Below the pieces are notes generated by a model. That model worked only from the letters and a program-made list of their open reading frames with translations, was not told where the DNA came from and searched no databases. From Megaustenia siamemsis (Eukaryota > Mollusca > Gastropoda > Stylommatophora > Ariophantidae), in assembly GCA_032433765.1 (NCBI GenBank), contig JAVIAB010000049.1:20939779-21003778 (forward strand): 64,000 bases of DNA. The letters are read 5' to 3'. How positions within the stretch are numbered: the stretch's first letter is position 1; every line of letters begins with the position of its first letter. Positions 49,536 to 59,950 of the stretch are shown here, piece by piece. The position numbers and the translations under genes were made by a program.

Positions 49536-50400
49536 TAATCTTTCCATCCACTTTCTCATCACTCTCTCCATCAACCCTTTCTCTCTACTCTCTCCACTCT
49601 TTCCACCAACCCTTTCTCTCTACTCTCTCCATTAACTCTATCTCTCTATTCTCTCTATTCTCTCCATCAACTCTTTCTATCTACTCTCTCCATCAACTCT
49701 TTCTCTCTACTCTCTCCATCAACCCTTTCTCTCTACGCTCTCCACTCTTTCCACCAACCCTTTCTCTCTATTCTCTCCATTAACTCTATCTCTCTATTCT
49801 CTCCATCAACTCTTTCTCTCTACTCTCTCCATCAACTCTTTCTCTACTCTCTCCATCAACTCTTTCTCTCCACTCTCTCCATCAACTCCTTCTCTCCACT
49901 CTCTCCATCAACTCTTTCTCTCCACTCACTTTTTCCCAACCATCTCAATCCTCACTTTCTCTCCACTACTCTCTCTCTCTCAAATCTTGTCCCTCATTCT
50001 TTCACTCCACTTTTTCCATCTACTTTCTCTCTCCATCTACTCTTTATCTCCATCTATTCTTTCTCTCCATCTACTCTTTCTCTCCCCTCTCTTAACCCCC
50101 TCTTTCTCTCCACCCACTCTCTCCAATCTTTTCACTCATTCTTTCTCTCCACACTCTCTCTATAAACCCTTTCTCCAACCTCTCTCTAAATCTTTCATTT
50201 CTCCCATTCTCTCCACCGTGTCTTTCTCTCCACCAACACTTTCATCTTTCTCTATCTTCCTTATCTTTCCATCCACACTCTCTCTCTATCAATCATCATC
50301 TTCTTTATACTCACTCCATTCCTCTACTCACTCCTTACCCACTCTTCCTCCTCTCTTTATCAACACTAATCTTGCTCCTTTCCTCACCTCTCGATGAACA
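49536..50400. repeat. Degenerate CTCT/TCCAT repeat
   Basis: Units such as TCTCTCTACTCTCTCCATCAA become irregular and end in CTC-rich unique-looking sequence by 50390. A 136-codon plus frame is a pyrimidine artefact. Confidence 0.85.
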
Positions 50401-51126
50401 GACAAAACAAATCTTTCAATTCAACTATTGAAACTCCCTCGCTAAAATTACTTCTCCCTTTCATCAAACGAAATAAAAATAAAAACAAATAAAAACATAT
50501 AAAAACAAATAAATATAAAAAGATACAGCCATCTCAAGAATTAAGCATAATTTACACATTTATCGGCTTCCTTTATATTTCCGAAACTTCGAGTCTTTTC
50601 ACCTCACATCAGCGGTGCGGCGGAGCAAGACTTCTTCGAAACTGTTCCTGATGGATCTACAAGTAATGATATGCCAGAAAGACTAGTCAGACAGGAATGG
50701 ACTAGCGCCTGTAAATGAGAATACTTGTTGCCATGTAAGAAAAATAGATTTAAACTTAGAGATGCTTGGCTTCCCTGGCAGCTTTAACGTAAAATGGGTG
50801 AAGACTGTAAAGAACGATTTCAAAAGGAATACCAAACAAGGTTTTAAAATAAAGATGATTGAATAAGACTTGTTAATGTTATATTTGTCAAATATTTTAA
50901 CTTGATATAGAAAGTGAGAAAGGTTGATGGAAAGTAACCGTTGAGGATGCAACGAGGGCAAATAATAGTGTAGAAAAGTTGAGAGTGATGCGGGGAGATT
51001 ACTCTCAACCAAAGTAAGAAAATAATCCACAGAGGGATGATCGGGGAAGTACAGAAAATGTAGAAACAAAGAGAGTTATTAACTTTAGATACAATGTTGT
51101 ATTTTCTTAATTATTTGATCTTCCTC
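50401..51126. other. Unannotated stretch
   Basis: A 128-codon minus frame (50683-51069) has no recognised homology and ends in an SD-poor, L/F-rich sequence. No evidence for an exon. Confidence 0.45.
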
Positions 51127-51136
51127 TTATGTATAT

Positions 51137-51398
51137 CTGGGAGCCGCGATAGCTCAGTGGTTATTGAACTGGACTACAAAGGACAAAGAGGCAGGGTTCG
51201 ATCCCAACCGACGGCTTCCGGGTTCACCTACCCTTAAATGGGTACCGGATTATTTTTCTGGGAAAGTAAAGCGGCACGGGCGTAATACCGAACACATTAC
51301 CCCAAAAACCATGTGCCGAAGGTCTGTAAAATTTATGGTCACTAACACCATATTCCCTATACGCCACTTGGCGTGACGGGGGCACTTTACTTTTTACT
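51137..51398 (+). mobile_element. SINE-1, full length
   Basis: Complete head, B box GGGTTCGATCCC and CGCCACTTGGCG hairpin. A 10-bp duplication TTATGTATAT is at 51127-51136 and 51399-51408. Confidence 0.92.
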
Positions 51399-51419
51399 TT
51401 ATGTATATATGCTATTTGA

Positions 51420-51640
51420 ATGAATACAGATCAGGGGCAGCTGGGGTATAAGCTGTCAGCGACCCATAGCTGACTGAATGTACCAGGATCGGCGACAAGA
51501 ACTGCTGATCTAGACAGCATTCCACCTCCAAATGGTTTATCCATCTTGGATAGCATAAAAAAGGGAGATACTGTGTGCCTTCGGCGCATATTAAACAATC
51601 ATGTGCAGCTGGAAAGTAAAAACAGTGGGCCAAAACAGGA
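51420..51640 (-). mobile_element. Repeat X fragment, decayed
   Basis: TAAGCTGTCAGCGACCCATA, GCTGACTGAATGTACCAGGA and TCGGCGACAAGAACTGC parallel the X copy at 59610-59700 with many changes. Confidence 0.55.
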
Positions 51641-51658
51641 GACACCAACAAATAAATG

Positions 51659-52170
51659 AATATTATTATAGAGGGAAGCTTCCGAGGCGATAATCAGCGA
51701 ATCAATTCAGAGGAAGAGGTATGTTTACAGCAGGGAATAATAGAACAAAGAAGTATGTGTTAGCACTCGGAAAAATTGACAGACAAACAACAACCGAAAA
51801 AAACGAAGAACAATATATGGTCCGAAGTGGGATCGAACCCGTACTCAGTGGCACCGCGCCTTGCCACGAGAAGCCGAACGCTTGGCACACTGCCACGCAG
51901 CCAACTAAAAAATTGGCTATTGCAGCAGTGTCTTACACGAAAGGCGTTCTCAATGACTATAGCATAGGGTAACGATCACAGACCGGAAATAAATTGTATA
52001 TTTGTACTTTCCTATTAATGCAAGTATCTCCCAGTAGGGCTGAATACTTGTGTTGTAGACAAACATTTATTGGACGAGACAGCACTAATAGTAGTTCCCA
52101 GTTCTAACACATACTTCTTTGTTCTATTATTCCCTATTATCGCCTCGGAAGTTCCCCATATAATAATATT
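51659..52170 (-). mobile_element. Element with nested terminal inverted repeats and a tRNA-like core, copy 1
   Basis: A perfect 32-bp inverted repeat lies at 51732-51763 and 52104-52135 (AGGGAATAATAGAACAAAGA and its continuation). Outside it a second pair, TTCCGAGGCGATAAT, is at 51680-51694 and 52136-52150. On the right the two are adjacent; on the left 37 bp lie between, an insertion or duplication. Inside, on the minus strand, is a tRNA-like GTTGGCTGCGTGGCAGTGTG, TTCTCGTGGCAAGGCG and B box GGGTTCGATCCC. Copy 2 is at 53664-54074 in inverse orientation. Structurally a non-autonomous DNA element or foldback element; class unknown. Confidence 0.8.
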
Positions 52171-52195
52171 TATGTATTATTATTTGTACCCACTA

Positions 52196-52330
52196 TGTTT
52201 ACAGCACTCGAAAAAAAATTAAAATAATAAACAACGGAAAAAAAAGAGCAATATATGGACCAACGCAAGATCGAACCCGTACTCATTCGCACAGCGCTTT
52301 GCCACGAGAAGCCAAACACTAGGCCAAAAT
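52196..52330 (-). mobile_element. SINE-3-like tRNA head fragment
   Basis: On the minus strand TTCTCGTGGCAAAGCGCTGT and GGGTTCGATC then CATATATTGCTC are like the core of the neighbouring element, without its inverted repeats. It abuts copy 1. Confidence 0.65.
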
Positions 52331-52734
52331 AACAGCTCTCCTGGAAAAATTGATCGATAAAAGGTGCCCAAAACATCAAAACTCTCGACGGTAAAATAAA
52401 AAAAATTGACAGTGTCTTTGAATTCAGAGAATATCTGCCTATATGGCGAGGGATGTCTGAGCACATGTTGCCGTATGAATTTGGGGAAAAGTTATATCCT
52501 CGTAAAAAATTAACTCCATTAGGACTTCAGTTGAAACATTAAGCTGCCATAGGAAAGTAAACAAAACGACATTGATGCATTGCTGACCCAGACATTCAAT
52601 ATATATTTTAAATGGCATTTATTCAAATAACATCCTAGATGTAGTAGAGTTTATATTTATTTCTTTGTTCGTTTGTGTTATTCCCGTTTTTTGGCTAAGG
52701 CCGCATGTAGGCCAAGAGGTCAGTATTTTGTTGT
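52331..52734. other. Unannotated stretch
   Basis: Nothing recognised. Confidence 0.35.
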
Positions 52735-52985
52735 TTCTGTTTTTGCAGAAAGGATTTTTTTTTCTATCGGGGGTGAAATAAAATCCGGAGTCTCACACGT
52801 CGTGGCGACTGCTTTGACCAAGCGGCCTTTATCCCTCTGGTTGTATCGTTGCCCCTCGACATACACCAGCAATGGTACTATGTGTCGTAAAGAATATATA
52901 ATTTTCTGTTTTTGTAAAGCTGTCACTATACCTTGTAGGAGTGTACGTTTCACCCCGCTACTTGCTGCTGCTGCCAGCTTTACCG
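52735..52985 (+). mobile_element. Repeat Y, diverged copy
   Basis: CTATCGGGGGTGAAATAAAA, GTCGTGGCGACTGCTTTGAC and AAGCGGCCTTTATCCC follow the order of 26080-26170 and 55330-55425. The C-run is replaced by CCCCTCGAC. Confidence 0.5.
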
Positions 52986-53079
52986 CAGCTCTGAAACTAT
53001 TTGTCTATTCCATACATATTTTAACCAATAAACTCATAAAACAAATTAAATTATCAATAGACAAAAACAGTCATAAGAA

Positions 53080-53600
53080 GATATCAAGATTTTGTCAAAT
53101 CATTGGACAGATATCACCACCACTGTCCAACAGGGGAATAAGTCTAGAGGCAAAACGAGCACTTTACAATACAATCTTCATCCCAACGTTGTGATACCAA
53201 TGCCAGACCTGGACCCTAGATGCAAGAACAATAAGAAAAATAACCTCTACTGAGATGAAATGTGTTAGACGAATGACAGGAAACAGTCTGAGAGATAAGA
53301 TCTGAAATGAAAAAAAAAGAGAAAAAAGCTAGGAATAACTCCCGCCATAGACGATATAAAGAAACAACAGATAAAATAGTATGGTCACGCGACAAAGACT
53401 GAGTAATCAAAACACAACACAACGAGCCTTCAATAAACGTTGCGAGAACACCAAAACCAAAGGCCGACCACGAAAAAAGAGGAATCGACTGAATATTAGA
53501 AACATTCGAAAACAACAAAGGAAGAACAAAAGATCACAAATTATATCTGCTCTCGACGCTTAAAGACAAATGAGGAAGAAAAGAAGAAGACGATAAAGAT
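53080..53600 (+). mobile_element. LINE-D 3' fragment
   Basis: Residues KISRFCQIIGQISPPLSNRG, ISLEAKRALYNTIFIPTL, then RTIRKITSTEMKCVRRMTGN and SLRDKI with stop, AFNKRCENTKTKGRPRK and LDA at the end, then AAGAGGAAGAAAAGAAGAAG tail. It begins after the FADD motif. Less decayed upstream than the 39.8-kb copy. Confidence 0.87.
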
Positions 53601-53663
53601 AAGATACAGGTAATCCAAGAAGAATGTGGTTTCACAAGACATTCAGGTGTCCTTGAACTTATC

Positions 53664-54074
53664 AAATAGGGAAATAATAGTATATAACCACTGGGAACTA
53701 CTATTCGTGCTGTTTCGTCCAATAAATGTTTGTCTACAACACAAGTATTCAGCCCTACTGGGAGATACTTGCATTAATAAGAATGGTACAAATATACAAT
53801 TTATTTCCGGTCTGTGATCGTTACCCTATGCTATAGTCATTGAGAGCGCCTTTCGTGCAAGACACTGCTGCAATAGCCAATTTTTTAGTTGGCTGCGTGG
53901 CAGTGTGCCAAGCGTTCGGCTTCTCGTGGCAAGGTGCGGTGCCACTGAGTACGGGTTCGATCCCACTTCGGACCATATATTGTTCTTCGTTTTTTTCTAT
54001 TGTTGTTTGTCTGTCAATTTTTCCGAGTGCTAACACATACTTCTTTGTTCTATTATTCCCTGAAATAGGGAAAT
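53664..54074 (+). mobile_element. Element with tRNA-like core, copy 2, flanked by 12-bp direct repeats
   Basis: Core 53690-54062 is homologous to copy 1 in the opposite orientation. AAATAGGGAAAT occurs at 53664-53675 and at 54063-54074. The right end keeps CTAACACATACTTCTTTGTT; the left has a decayed partner (AATAATAGTATATAACCACT). The internal B box GGGTTCGATCCC and TTCTCGTGGC are clear at 53923-53975. The 12-bp direct repeats could be a target-site duplication or part of the element ends. Confidence 0.75.
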
Positions 54075-54119
54075 CTGGCTGGAGACATAGATCCTCTCAG
54101 ACGGGCTGTGATGAGAGAA

Positions 54120-54400
54120 CAGAAGTAAAGGCATCAAAATGCGTAGAGATGAGAAGCTGTCGTAAAGCTGATGATAAAAGCAATTCTAAAAAACAAAAAG
54201 AATAAAAAAGTGGTATGGTGACAGCTTTACGTGATAATGGACAAAACAGAAGTCGACGTTTCGGCCAAGTAGGCCTTCAGCTGGAACAACAAACAACGAC
54301 ACAAAAAATATATATAAGGATATGCAAACAAATATAACTACATGACGATAATATGCTAGATAGATGTGATGAGAGAAAACCTCTGCAAAGGACACGCATC
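54120..54400 (+). mobile_element. Penelope-like terminal fragment (tentative), copy 2
   Basis: Same order as 31346-31600: AAAAGTGGTATGGTGACAGC, TTTACGTGATAATGG, GACGTTTCGGCCAAGTAGGC and CTTCAGCTGGAACAAC, then CACAAAAAATATATATAAGG. CGTAAAGCTG (54162-54171) pairs perfectly with CAGCTTTACG about 50 bp downstream. Confidence 0.5.
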
Positions 54401-55260
54401 TGGATGATGATAAAGATTAATCTACGTCAGAGTAGAAGTTGGCTCATTAATCTCTATTGATTTTTTACCCTGAGAAGGCTTCGTATCTGGCACCAGAAAG
54501 GGAAAATTACAAAACTTTTAATGTCTCCACACACAAGAACTTGTTTACAAAACATCTTCATCTTTTCTAATCAACGCCCCCTGTGGAGCACAGGTCTGCT
54601 ATAAATATTTTTGAGCCGTCTTGTATTGTGCCATTTTCTTAAGATAATTATTATTATTTTTTTTTTCATATTTTTAATTTTTTTTCTTTCCACCTCTATT
54701 CTCCGTGTGGGTATTTTTTTTTTTTTAAACCATTCTCTTCGCCTTCTCCCCTGAGGTTTCCAACTAAAGAACCTGTCGAGAAATACCCTCTTCTTACGCC
54801 CTCAGCGTGTGCTCTGGGTCCCCCTGGTGAACATCTCAAAGACACACACGCACGCACATACGCACACGCGCACACACAGACACACACACTCACACGCACA
54901 AATATTAAAAACTCAAACTGATTGAATTCATCTACACATCAAAAAAATGTCGCTAATGTTTACAGTACATTAACTAAACTATCGTACTAAGAATAAACAA
55001 AAAGCTGCCTCCAAACATATAACAATACAGCACATTATGAACCGGCCATAGCTGAAAACATATAGCGGTTTTAGGGAAGAAGGAAATATGTGGGGATGAG
55101 CCGATCAGGTGGAAACCAAAATGAATTAGAATCCGTGTGGCTGTGAAACGACACGGCAGAATAGACATTATTGGAGAACGCTTGATGTGGCTTTATATTC
55201 AGTTGCAAAACAACAACAACACAAATTAGAAAAAAGAAAATGTAATAGATTTTTATTTTC
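54401..55260. other. Unannotated, with CA-rich tract
   Basis: A CACGCACGCACATACGC tract at 54841-54900 and T-runs at 54650-54730. Nothing else recognised. Confidence 0.45.
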
Positions 55261-55265
55261 AATGT

Positions 55266-55315
55266 ATCATCATCGTGTGCCAAACCGTTTGATGTAGCGA
55301 TCGTTTCCGGTAAGG
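55266..55315 (-). mobile_element. LINE-A 3' terminus, 45 bp
   Basis: ATCATCATCGTGTGCCAAACC then GTTTGATGTAGCGATCGTTTCC is the reverse of the last LINE-A codons (TAYANGYGT-like) and tail. Confidence 0.75.
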
Positions 55316-55515
55316 TCTGAAGGTTTTTTTTTGTTTTATCTAAAGTGGGGGGGGGGGGGGGGATGAACAAACTCAGACCTAAGCACCTCGCGGCGACTGG
55401 ACTGGGCGAGCGCCCTTTATTGTCGGGTCCTACAAGCCCCCCCCCCCCCTCCCTTTGCTCCCAACACTACCACCGACAGACCGCAGAAGCAGGAAAATGT
55501 CGTAAATATATTTTT
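55316..55515 (+). mobile_element. Repeat Y, copy with long G- and C-runs
   Basis: AAAGTGGG with a G-run of about 17, CCTAAGCACCTCGCGGCGAC, GAGCGCCCTTTATTGTCGGG, a C-run of 13 and GCAGGAAAATGTCG. It matches 26080-26240. Confidence 0.65.
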
Positions 55516-55545
55516 TTTTATTGAATGAAAAACCGTAGATGGAAA

Positions 55546-55700
55546 TGGTTTTGGTTTGGTTTGGTTTGGTTTGGTTTGGTTTGGTTTGGTTTGGTTTGGT
55601 TTGGTTTGGTTTGGTTCGGTTCGGTTTTGTTTGGTTTGGTTTGGTTCGGTTCGGTTATGTTAGGTTCGGTTCGGTTAGGTTAGGTACAGTTCACTCCAGT
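55546..55700. repeat. (GGTTT)n with GGTTC and GGTTA variants
   Basis: Fourteen GGTTT units, then a mix of GGTTC and at the right GGTTAGGTTAGG. The last four to five units differ from GGTTT in one position only. Confidence 0.92.
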
Positions 55701-55825
55701 TTAGTTTAGTCGGCAGGTCATCCTCATTGCACATCAGTCAAGCCCATAGGTGCTCAGATCTCCTCGAAATATATCCCACAACGTGTCGCGACAAACGTCA
55801 CCTGTGTTGGGTTGCGTCACAAGTC

Positions 55826-55925
55826 CACCTAACAGCAGCAGAGGCGAACAGAAGATCATAAGACCGCAAAATATATCTCCCCTCGACGATGAAAGGCAAA
55901 TGAGGAAGGAAAAAAGTAGAAGAAG
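55826..55925 (+). mobile_element. LINE-D 3' end, short
   Basis: AEANRRS-like residues, KYISPLDDERQMRKEKS and the tail AAAAAAGTAGAAGAAG. It is the last 30 codons. Confidence 0.75.
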
Positions 55926-56330
55926 ATAGAAGACAGCTGGACACCACAGAGTTGAGATGTCTAAGAAAAGCGCTTGGAGTAACCAGAAAAGACAAAATCA
56001 AAATTGACACTATAAGTGAAAGAGTAGGCATTGAACGAATCCTAAGCTACAACAAAACAATAAATAAACTGTTTTGCCCATCTAGAAAGAATGATGTGTG
56101 ATTCATTACCTAAAAAGCTTATATTAAAAGAGGAGAAGGAAGAACAAGAGGTAGACCCAGAGTAAGATGGACAGACAACATCAAAGAAACGCTGCAACAT
56201 CAATTGACAATGAGTGAGGCTGCCAAAATAGCAATAACGAGAACTTTGTATCTCCCTCGACACTCGAACGGGTACAGGAGGACATGGAGAAAGAATATAG
56301 AAAGAGAGAAAGAGAAAGAAAGAGACTTAT
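55926..56330 (+). mobile_element. LINE-J C-terminal remnant
   Basis: Reads TTELRCLRKALGVTRKDKIK, IDTISERVGIERILSY, then after a frame break GRTRGRPRVRWTDNIKETLQ and MSEAAKIAITRTLYLPRHSN. It is similar in order to LINE-D (RRMTGN, IGHV, GRPRKRW, LYLP) but distinct in sequence. Ends in (GA)n AGAAAGAGAGAAAGAGAAAG. Confidence 0.75.
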
Positions 56331-57053
56331 CGGAATTAATATTAAAATAAAAATGTTACTTTAAAAAGAGTGTTCTTAAAATAGATACATTAAATCGAAT
56401 AAAGTAACAACAAATCAGAAACCAGCAATAAAGGTCTCCTATTAATAAACTGGATTGCCCTACGAGTAGGCTGGAAAAGAAGGGCACTACGATACAGATT
56501 CCAACGATGTTCGTGAATCTGCAGCCATGATGCGACACTTATATCTTCATGTTAGTTAAAAGGGATGTTGCCTACATTCAGGAGAGCTACAGGGAAAACT
56601 GTGCTAAACCTGTGAACCAATTCATCACTTTACATATCAGAATTTTCTGTAGAGAAGATCTGAGGAAAGTTATTTATGTTTGATAAGGGTAACCCAAGAA
56701 CTAACAAGTGACTAACCGAATGATCATGTTGAAACGGATTGTAACCAATGACAACATCCCATTTCTAGTTGCTTCATTTTATTTTATTTTTAAAAATTAT
56801 GGTTATGGTTAGTCGAAGGTCCCGGTATCACCGCAAAGGAATTAAAATCCATAATTGCCCAACCGCCCTTGCCAGTGGAATCATCAGAAATAAAACTCAT
56901 CACATTGAAGGATCCAAACAAAGAAAGGCATCTGCTACACCCATCATAGCATTTACAGTACACGTCAAAAGGCATAAGGTCCAACGGCATCGGAAGTGAA
57001 CGCAGCTGAACTGTCCTTGGCATACGATATCATCATTCATTTTTCTTATTTTA
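56331..57053. other. Unannotated stretch
   Basis: Two overlapping 76-codon frames on both strands (56769-57023), no recognised homology, no paralogue. Confidence 0.4.
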
Positions 57054-57064
57054 GCTTATAAACT

Positions 57065-57360
57065 CATCATCATCATCATGTGCCATACCGGTTGGCGTAG
57101 GCGATCATGTCCTTCCACAATCTTCTATCCACAGTGCATCGTATCACTTGTTGACTGTTTTCCATACCACGACACCAAACTATCCAGTATTTTATCTCCT
57201 CCGCGATCTCTCTTTCCTTGTATTTTGCCAGTTGTAACCAAGTATTCCAACTTTCTTCTTCTCATGACGTGCTCGAAAAATGTTGATTGTTTCTTTCTGA
57301 TGTTTTTTTAGGAGCTGCCTTTTATGTGTTGGCTTCGTTGAGAATTTCCTCGTTGGTCTG
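57065..57360 (-). mobile_element. LINE-A insertion, 296 bp, 11-bp direct repeat
   Basis: GCTTATAAACT is at 57054-57064 and 57361-57371. Minus-strand residues run from DQRGNSQRSQHIKGSS-like decayed sequence through EHVMRRRKLEYLVTTGKIQG to the ATGATGATGATGAG tail. Confidence 0.92.
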
Positions 57361-57371
57361 GCTTATAAACT

Positions 57372-57585
57372 CCACTGTACACTGGACAATATGACTACAA
57401 AACATGTTCTACAGGATTGCCCCCAGTACACAGACCTGAGAAGAGCAATGTGGTCCACACCAACCTCCCTGGAAGGGAAATTATACGGGGCAACCGAATC
57501 ACTTAAACAGACAGCTGACTTCATGAGAGAGTCTGGAATCCTATTCTGAGTCTTGATCGCAGACAGAGAGAAAGAGAGATAAACT
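57372..57585 (+). mobile_element. LINE-G 3' end (subtype G2), second copy
   Basis: TLDNMTTKHVLQDCPQYTDL, RRAMWSTPTSLEGKLYGATE and SLKQTADFMRESGILF then TGA; the end here is fuller than in the 48-kb copy, which stops after TADFI. The tail is GACAGAGAGAAAGAGAGAT. Confidence 0.9.
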
Positions 57586-57918
57586 ACACTAGGTTAACCC
57601 AGCTCCTCATGATGATTACATATTTTCAGGCACATTATCAACACACTTCATGACATCCAAACTCAACAAGTACATCCGAATTCAGAAATGATCACCTCTA
57701 TCACTAGCTAATAATTCACGTAAATGCAAAGGCCACAGCGAGAAATTCCAGAGTCGATGCAGATTAGCTTGCCGGGGATAACTCTGGACGGCTTGGATAT
57801 TCGTCTTGGCCACTAATTGTAAAAACTTGTTCATAGCAAACTTGAAGACAAAACGGAGACAAAATGGTAAAGAAATCAACACTGAATGTAGCCATATATT
57901 CGCTGAAGCGTCTAAATA
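57586..57918. other. Unannotated stretch
   Basis: Nothing recognised. Confidence 0.35.
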
Positions 57919-58135
57919 CTCAACGTTTCTCAAATTGAGGTCCGCGGTTCCCCAAGGGTGCACGGTGTAGTCACAAGAGGTATGCGAAGGTTTGAAGATT
58001 TGAATGCTATTTTGTAGTTAAAGAATGAATGGATGAAAGCCTGGTGGTCCGCGATAACAAAACGTATTTATGGGAGTCCGTGATAACAAATCATATCTAA
58101 TGGGTGTCCGTGATAACAAGGGGCCCGTGTGGGGG
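57919..58135 (+). mobile_element. hAT-like end with GGTCCGCGATAACAAAACG units
   Basis: CAACGTTTCTCAAATTGAGG then TCCGCGGTTCCCCAAGGG, a unique 85 bp, then three units of GTCCG(C/T)GATAACAAA(A/T)C. It aligns with the reverse of 5735-5937. A G-run follows at 58129. Confidence 0.55.
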
Positions 58136-58189
58136 GGGGGGGAGGAGTGTAGAACACTCCAAGGTATGAAGACCATCGAGGAAATATGG

Positions 58190-58412
58190 TGTTTTTGTCT
58201 TTTTCTTCATCTTCCTCTTCATCTTCCTTTTCATTTTCCTCTGCTTCTTCATCTTCCTCTTCATCTTCCTTTTCATCTTTCTTTTAATCTTCCTCTGCTT
58301 CTTCATCTTTATCTTCCTCTTCCACTGTATCTTTTTCTTCCTCTACATCTTCATCTTCCTCTTCACCTTCCTCTTCATCTTTCCCTTCCTCATCTTATTC
58401 TACTCTGCGTTC
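58190..58412. repeat. TCTTCATCTTCC-type microsatellite
   Basis: CTTCATCTTCCTCTTCATCT repeats with variants. The sense frame reads LHLPLHLPFHL and the antisense KMKRKMKRKMKK. Confidence 0.9.
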
Positions 58413-58479
58413 ACCCAGTGACTAAATAAATACTTCTATCCCTTCGTTACCCGTCTTTAAAAGAAACGATCATTCTCCT

Positions 58480-58572
58480 CATCATCATCCTCATCATCAG
58501 TATCATCATCAAGTTCCATGCCTGCTGGCGTAGGTGATCATGTCTCTCCACAATTTTCGATTTTTAACCCAC
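58480..58572 (-). mobile_element. LINE-B 3' terminus
   Basis: ATCATCATCAAGTTCCATGC then CTGCTGGCGTAGGTGATCATG and TCTCCACAATTTTCGA; broken by a 58600-58690 GATAACAAATCATATC block. The next LINE-B piece begins at 58700 (CATTCTCAACATTCTTCTG). Confidence 0.8.
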
Positions 58573-58599
58573 AAGCTAGCTTCACCGCAGCATCGCAAT

Positions 58600-58698
58600 T
58601 ATTTGCCTGTTCCCTGATAACAAATCATATCTAATGGGGGTCCCTGTTAACAAAACGTATCTATTGGGGGTACGTAACAACAAAACGTATTTATAGGA
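58600..58698 (+). repeat. Further hAT-like units
   Basis: Four units around GGGGGTCCCTGTTAACAAAA and GGGGGTACGTAACAACAAAACG, of the same style as 58047-58125. Confidence 0.7.
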
Positions 58699-58699
58699 G

Positions 58700-58765
58700 C
58701 CCATTCTCAACATTCTTCTGTAAAACCACAATTTATACAGAATCCAGTGATTATCCTGTCTGTAA
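58700..58765 (-). mobile_element. LINE-B piece
   Basis: CATTCTCAACATTCTTCTGT then AAAACCACAATTTATACAG equals the reverse of the MWFYRRML region. It is separated from the 3' terminus at 58480 by the hAT-like units. Confidence 0.75.
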
Positions 58766-59003
58766 AAGAAAATTCGAGAATCCCTGCCTTAACCTGTACC
58801 TCTACCTGAGTCGTTAACACTGTTTTTTTTTTTTTTCTTACTTTTTCTTTCTTTCAGTTTTGGCAAAGGAAACCTGCCACAGGTGCTGCAGGGAGAAATG
58901 GCACAATCCCTAACTTTAGACATTCGCTGTTTACAGGCTCCAACACAAACGTTGCCAAGACAAAAACAATTGTTGGTTTTTCCCGACGTACATTCTTTTC
59001 CCT
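58766..59003. other. Unannotated stretch
   Basis: Nothing recognised. Confidence 0.35.
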
Positions 59004-59004
59004 G

Positions 59005-59258
59005 GGAGCCGCGATTGCTCAGTGGTTAGTGAACTGGACTACAAGGGACAAGAGGTAGGGTTCGATCCCAACCGACGGCTTCCGGGTTCACCCAGCCTTT
59101 AATGGGTACCGGATTTTTTTTTTCTGGGAAAGTAGAGCGGCACGGGCGTAATACCGACCACATTGCCCCAAAAATCATGTGCTGAAGGTCTGTAAAATGT
59201 ATGGTCACTAACACCATATTTCCCTATACGCCACTTGGCGTGACGGGGGTACTTTATT
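59005..59258 (+). mobile_element. SINE-1, full length
   Basis: Head GGGAGCCGCGATTGCTCAG, B box GGGTTCGATCCC, hairpin CGCCACTTGGCG and GGGGGTACTTTA end. No clean target duplication was found. Confidence 0.92.
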
Positions 59259-59334
59259 TTTTTTAAATATATTTTTGTGTCCAATTAGGTCGAAAACAGT
59301 TAACAACTCAAGATTGATTATTCTAGAAGAGTGT

Positions 59335-59458
59335 ATATATGTTCACAATTGGTTCTACATAACATTTAAGAACTATTTTTCTTGTTTCTATTGTAAAAAA
59401 AAAAAATGGTTTGCACAGTATCATCCTCATTTTTTGGAAGCTGCTTTGAACTTCTAAA
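59335..59458 (-). mobile_element. LINE-B fragment, upstream part only
   Basis: CATAACATTTAAGAACTATT then TTTCTTGTTTCTATTGT and CATCCTCATTTTTTGGAAGC are the reverse of ETRKIVLKCYVEP-type coding. The 3' end is not present. Confidence 0.75.
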
Positions 59459-59554
59459 ATTTGGTCAATCCACAAACATACATCGAAAGTTGGCGACGGT
59501 GGTTTTCTGTTGCCTTCCGTCGGTTTGTTTACTTTTGACTCCACTAGCCTTTGA

Positions 59555-59950
59555 CTAAAATATATTAACCGGAAGCGAAGGCGCGCCTCCCAGCACCGGA
59601 GCTGTAAGTTGTCAGCGACCCACAGCTGATGGCTTGCGCCAGGATCGGTGAACCAAAACCATCCAGACCCTGCTCCACCTCTCCGGGGTGCCTCCAGTAA
59701 CAGACTAACCTGTCTAGTCTGGCCAAGCGTGCAGGGATCGAAGATGGAAGACAACCCGATGCTAAAAAATGTCGTGCTGAAGTCGGATGTGTTGGGCCGA
59801 AAGGCGAAAATATAACAGTTATACTGCAAACCACAACACAACGCAGACACGTCCACTACGTCCTTGTAAGGGCGGATGATAAAGAGGAATATTCTAGTCT
59901 ACTACGATACTCTAGAATACTTTAGAATACTTTATCGGGCAAACGCAACC
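59555..59950 (-). mobile_element. Repeat X, minus strand, full copy
   Basis: Minus-strand reading gives GGCGCGCCTCCC (end), GTCGCTGACAACTTACAGCT-type, GTCTGTTACTGGAGGCACC, and GCGTCTGCGTTGTGTTGTGG, then the start GCCCGATAAAGTATTCTAAA with GTATTCTAGAGTAT repeats. It matches 4184-4554 end to end. The AGTATTCTAGAGTAT stretch is partly palindromic. Confidence 0.85.

Noticed and set aside
50683..51069. A 128-codon minus frame
   Set aside because: Unique but without homology, start context or paralogue; insufficient for a gene call.
52673..53194. A 173-codon plus frame
   Set aside because: It is a chance fusion of repeat Y with a LINE-D fragment (CQIIGQISPPLSN); not one protein.
54101..54260. A hammerhead ribozyme around CTGATGA (54169)
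   Set aside because: I could not find the GAAA core strand and matching stems II and III; only a long stem with CAGCTTTACG is clear.
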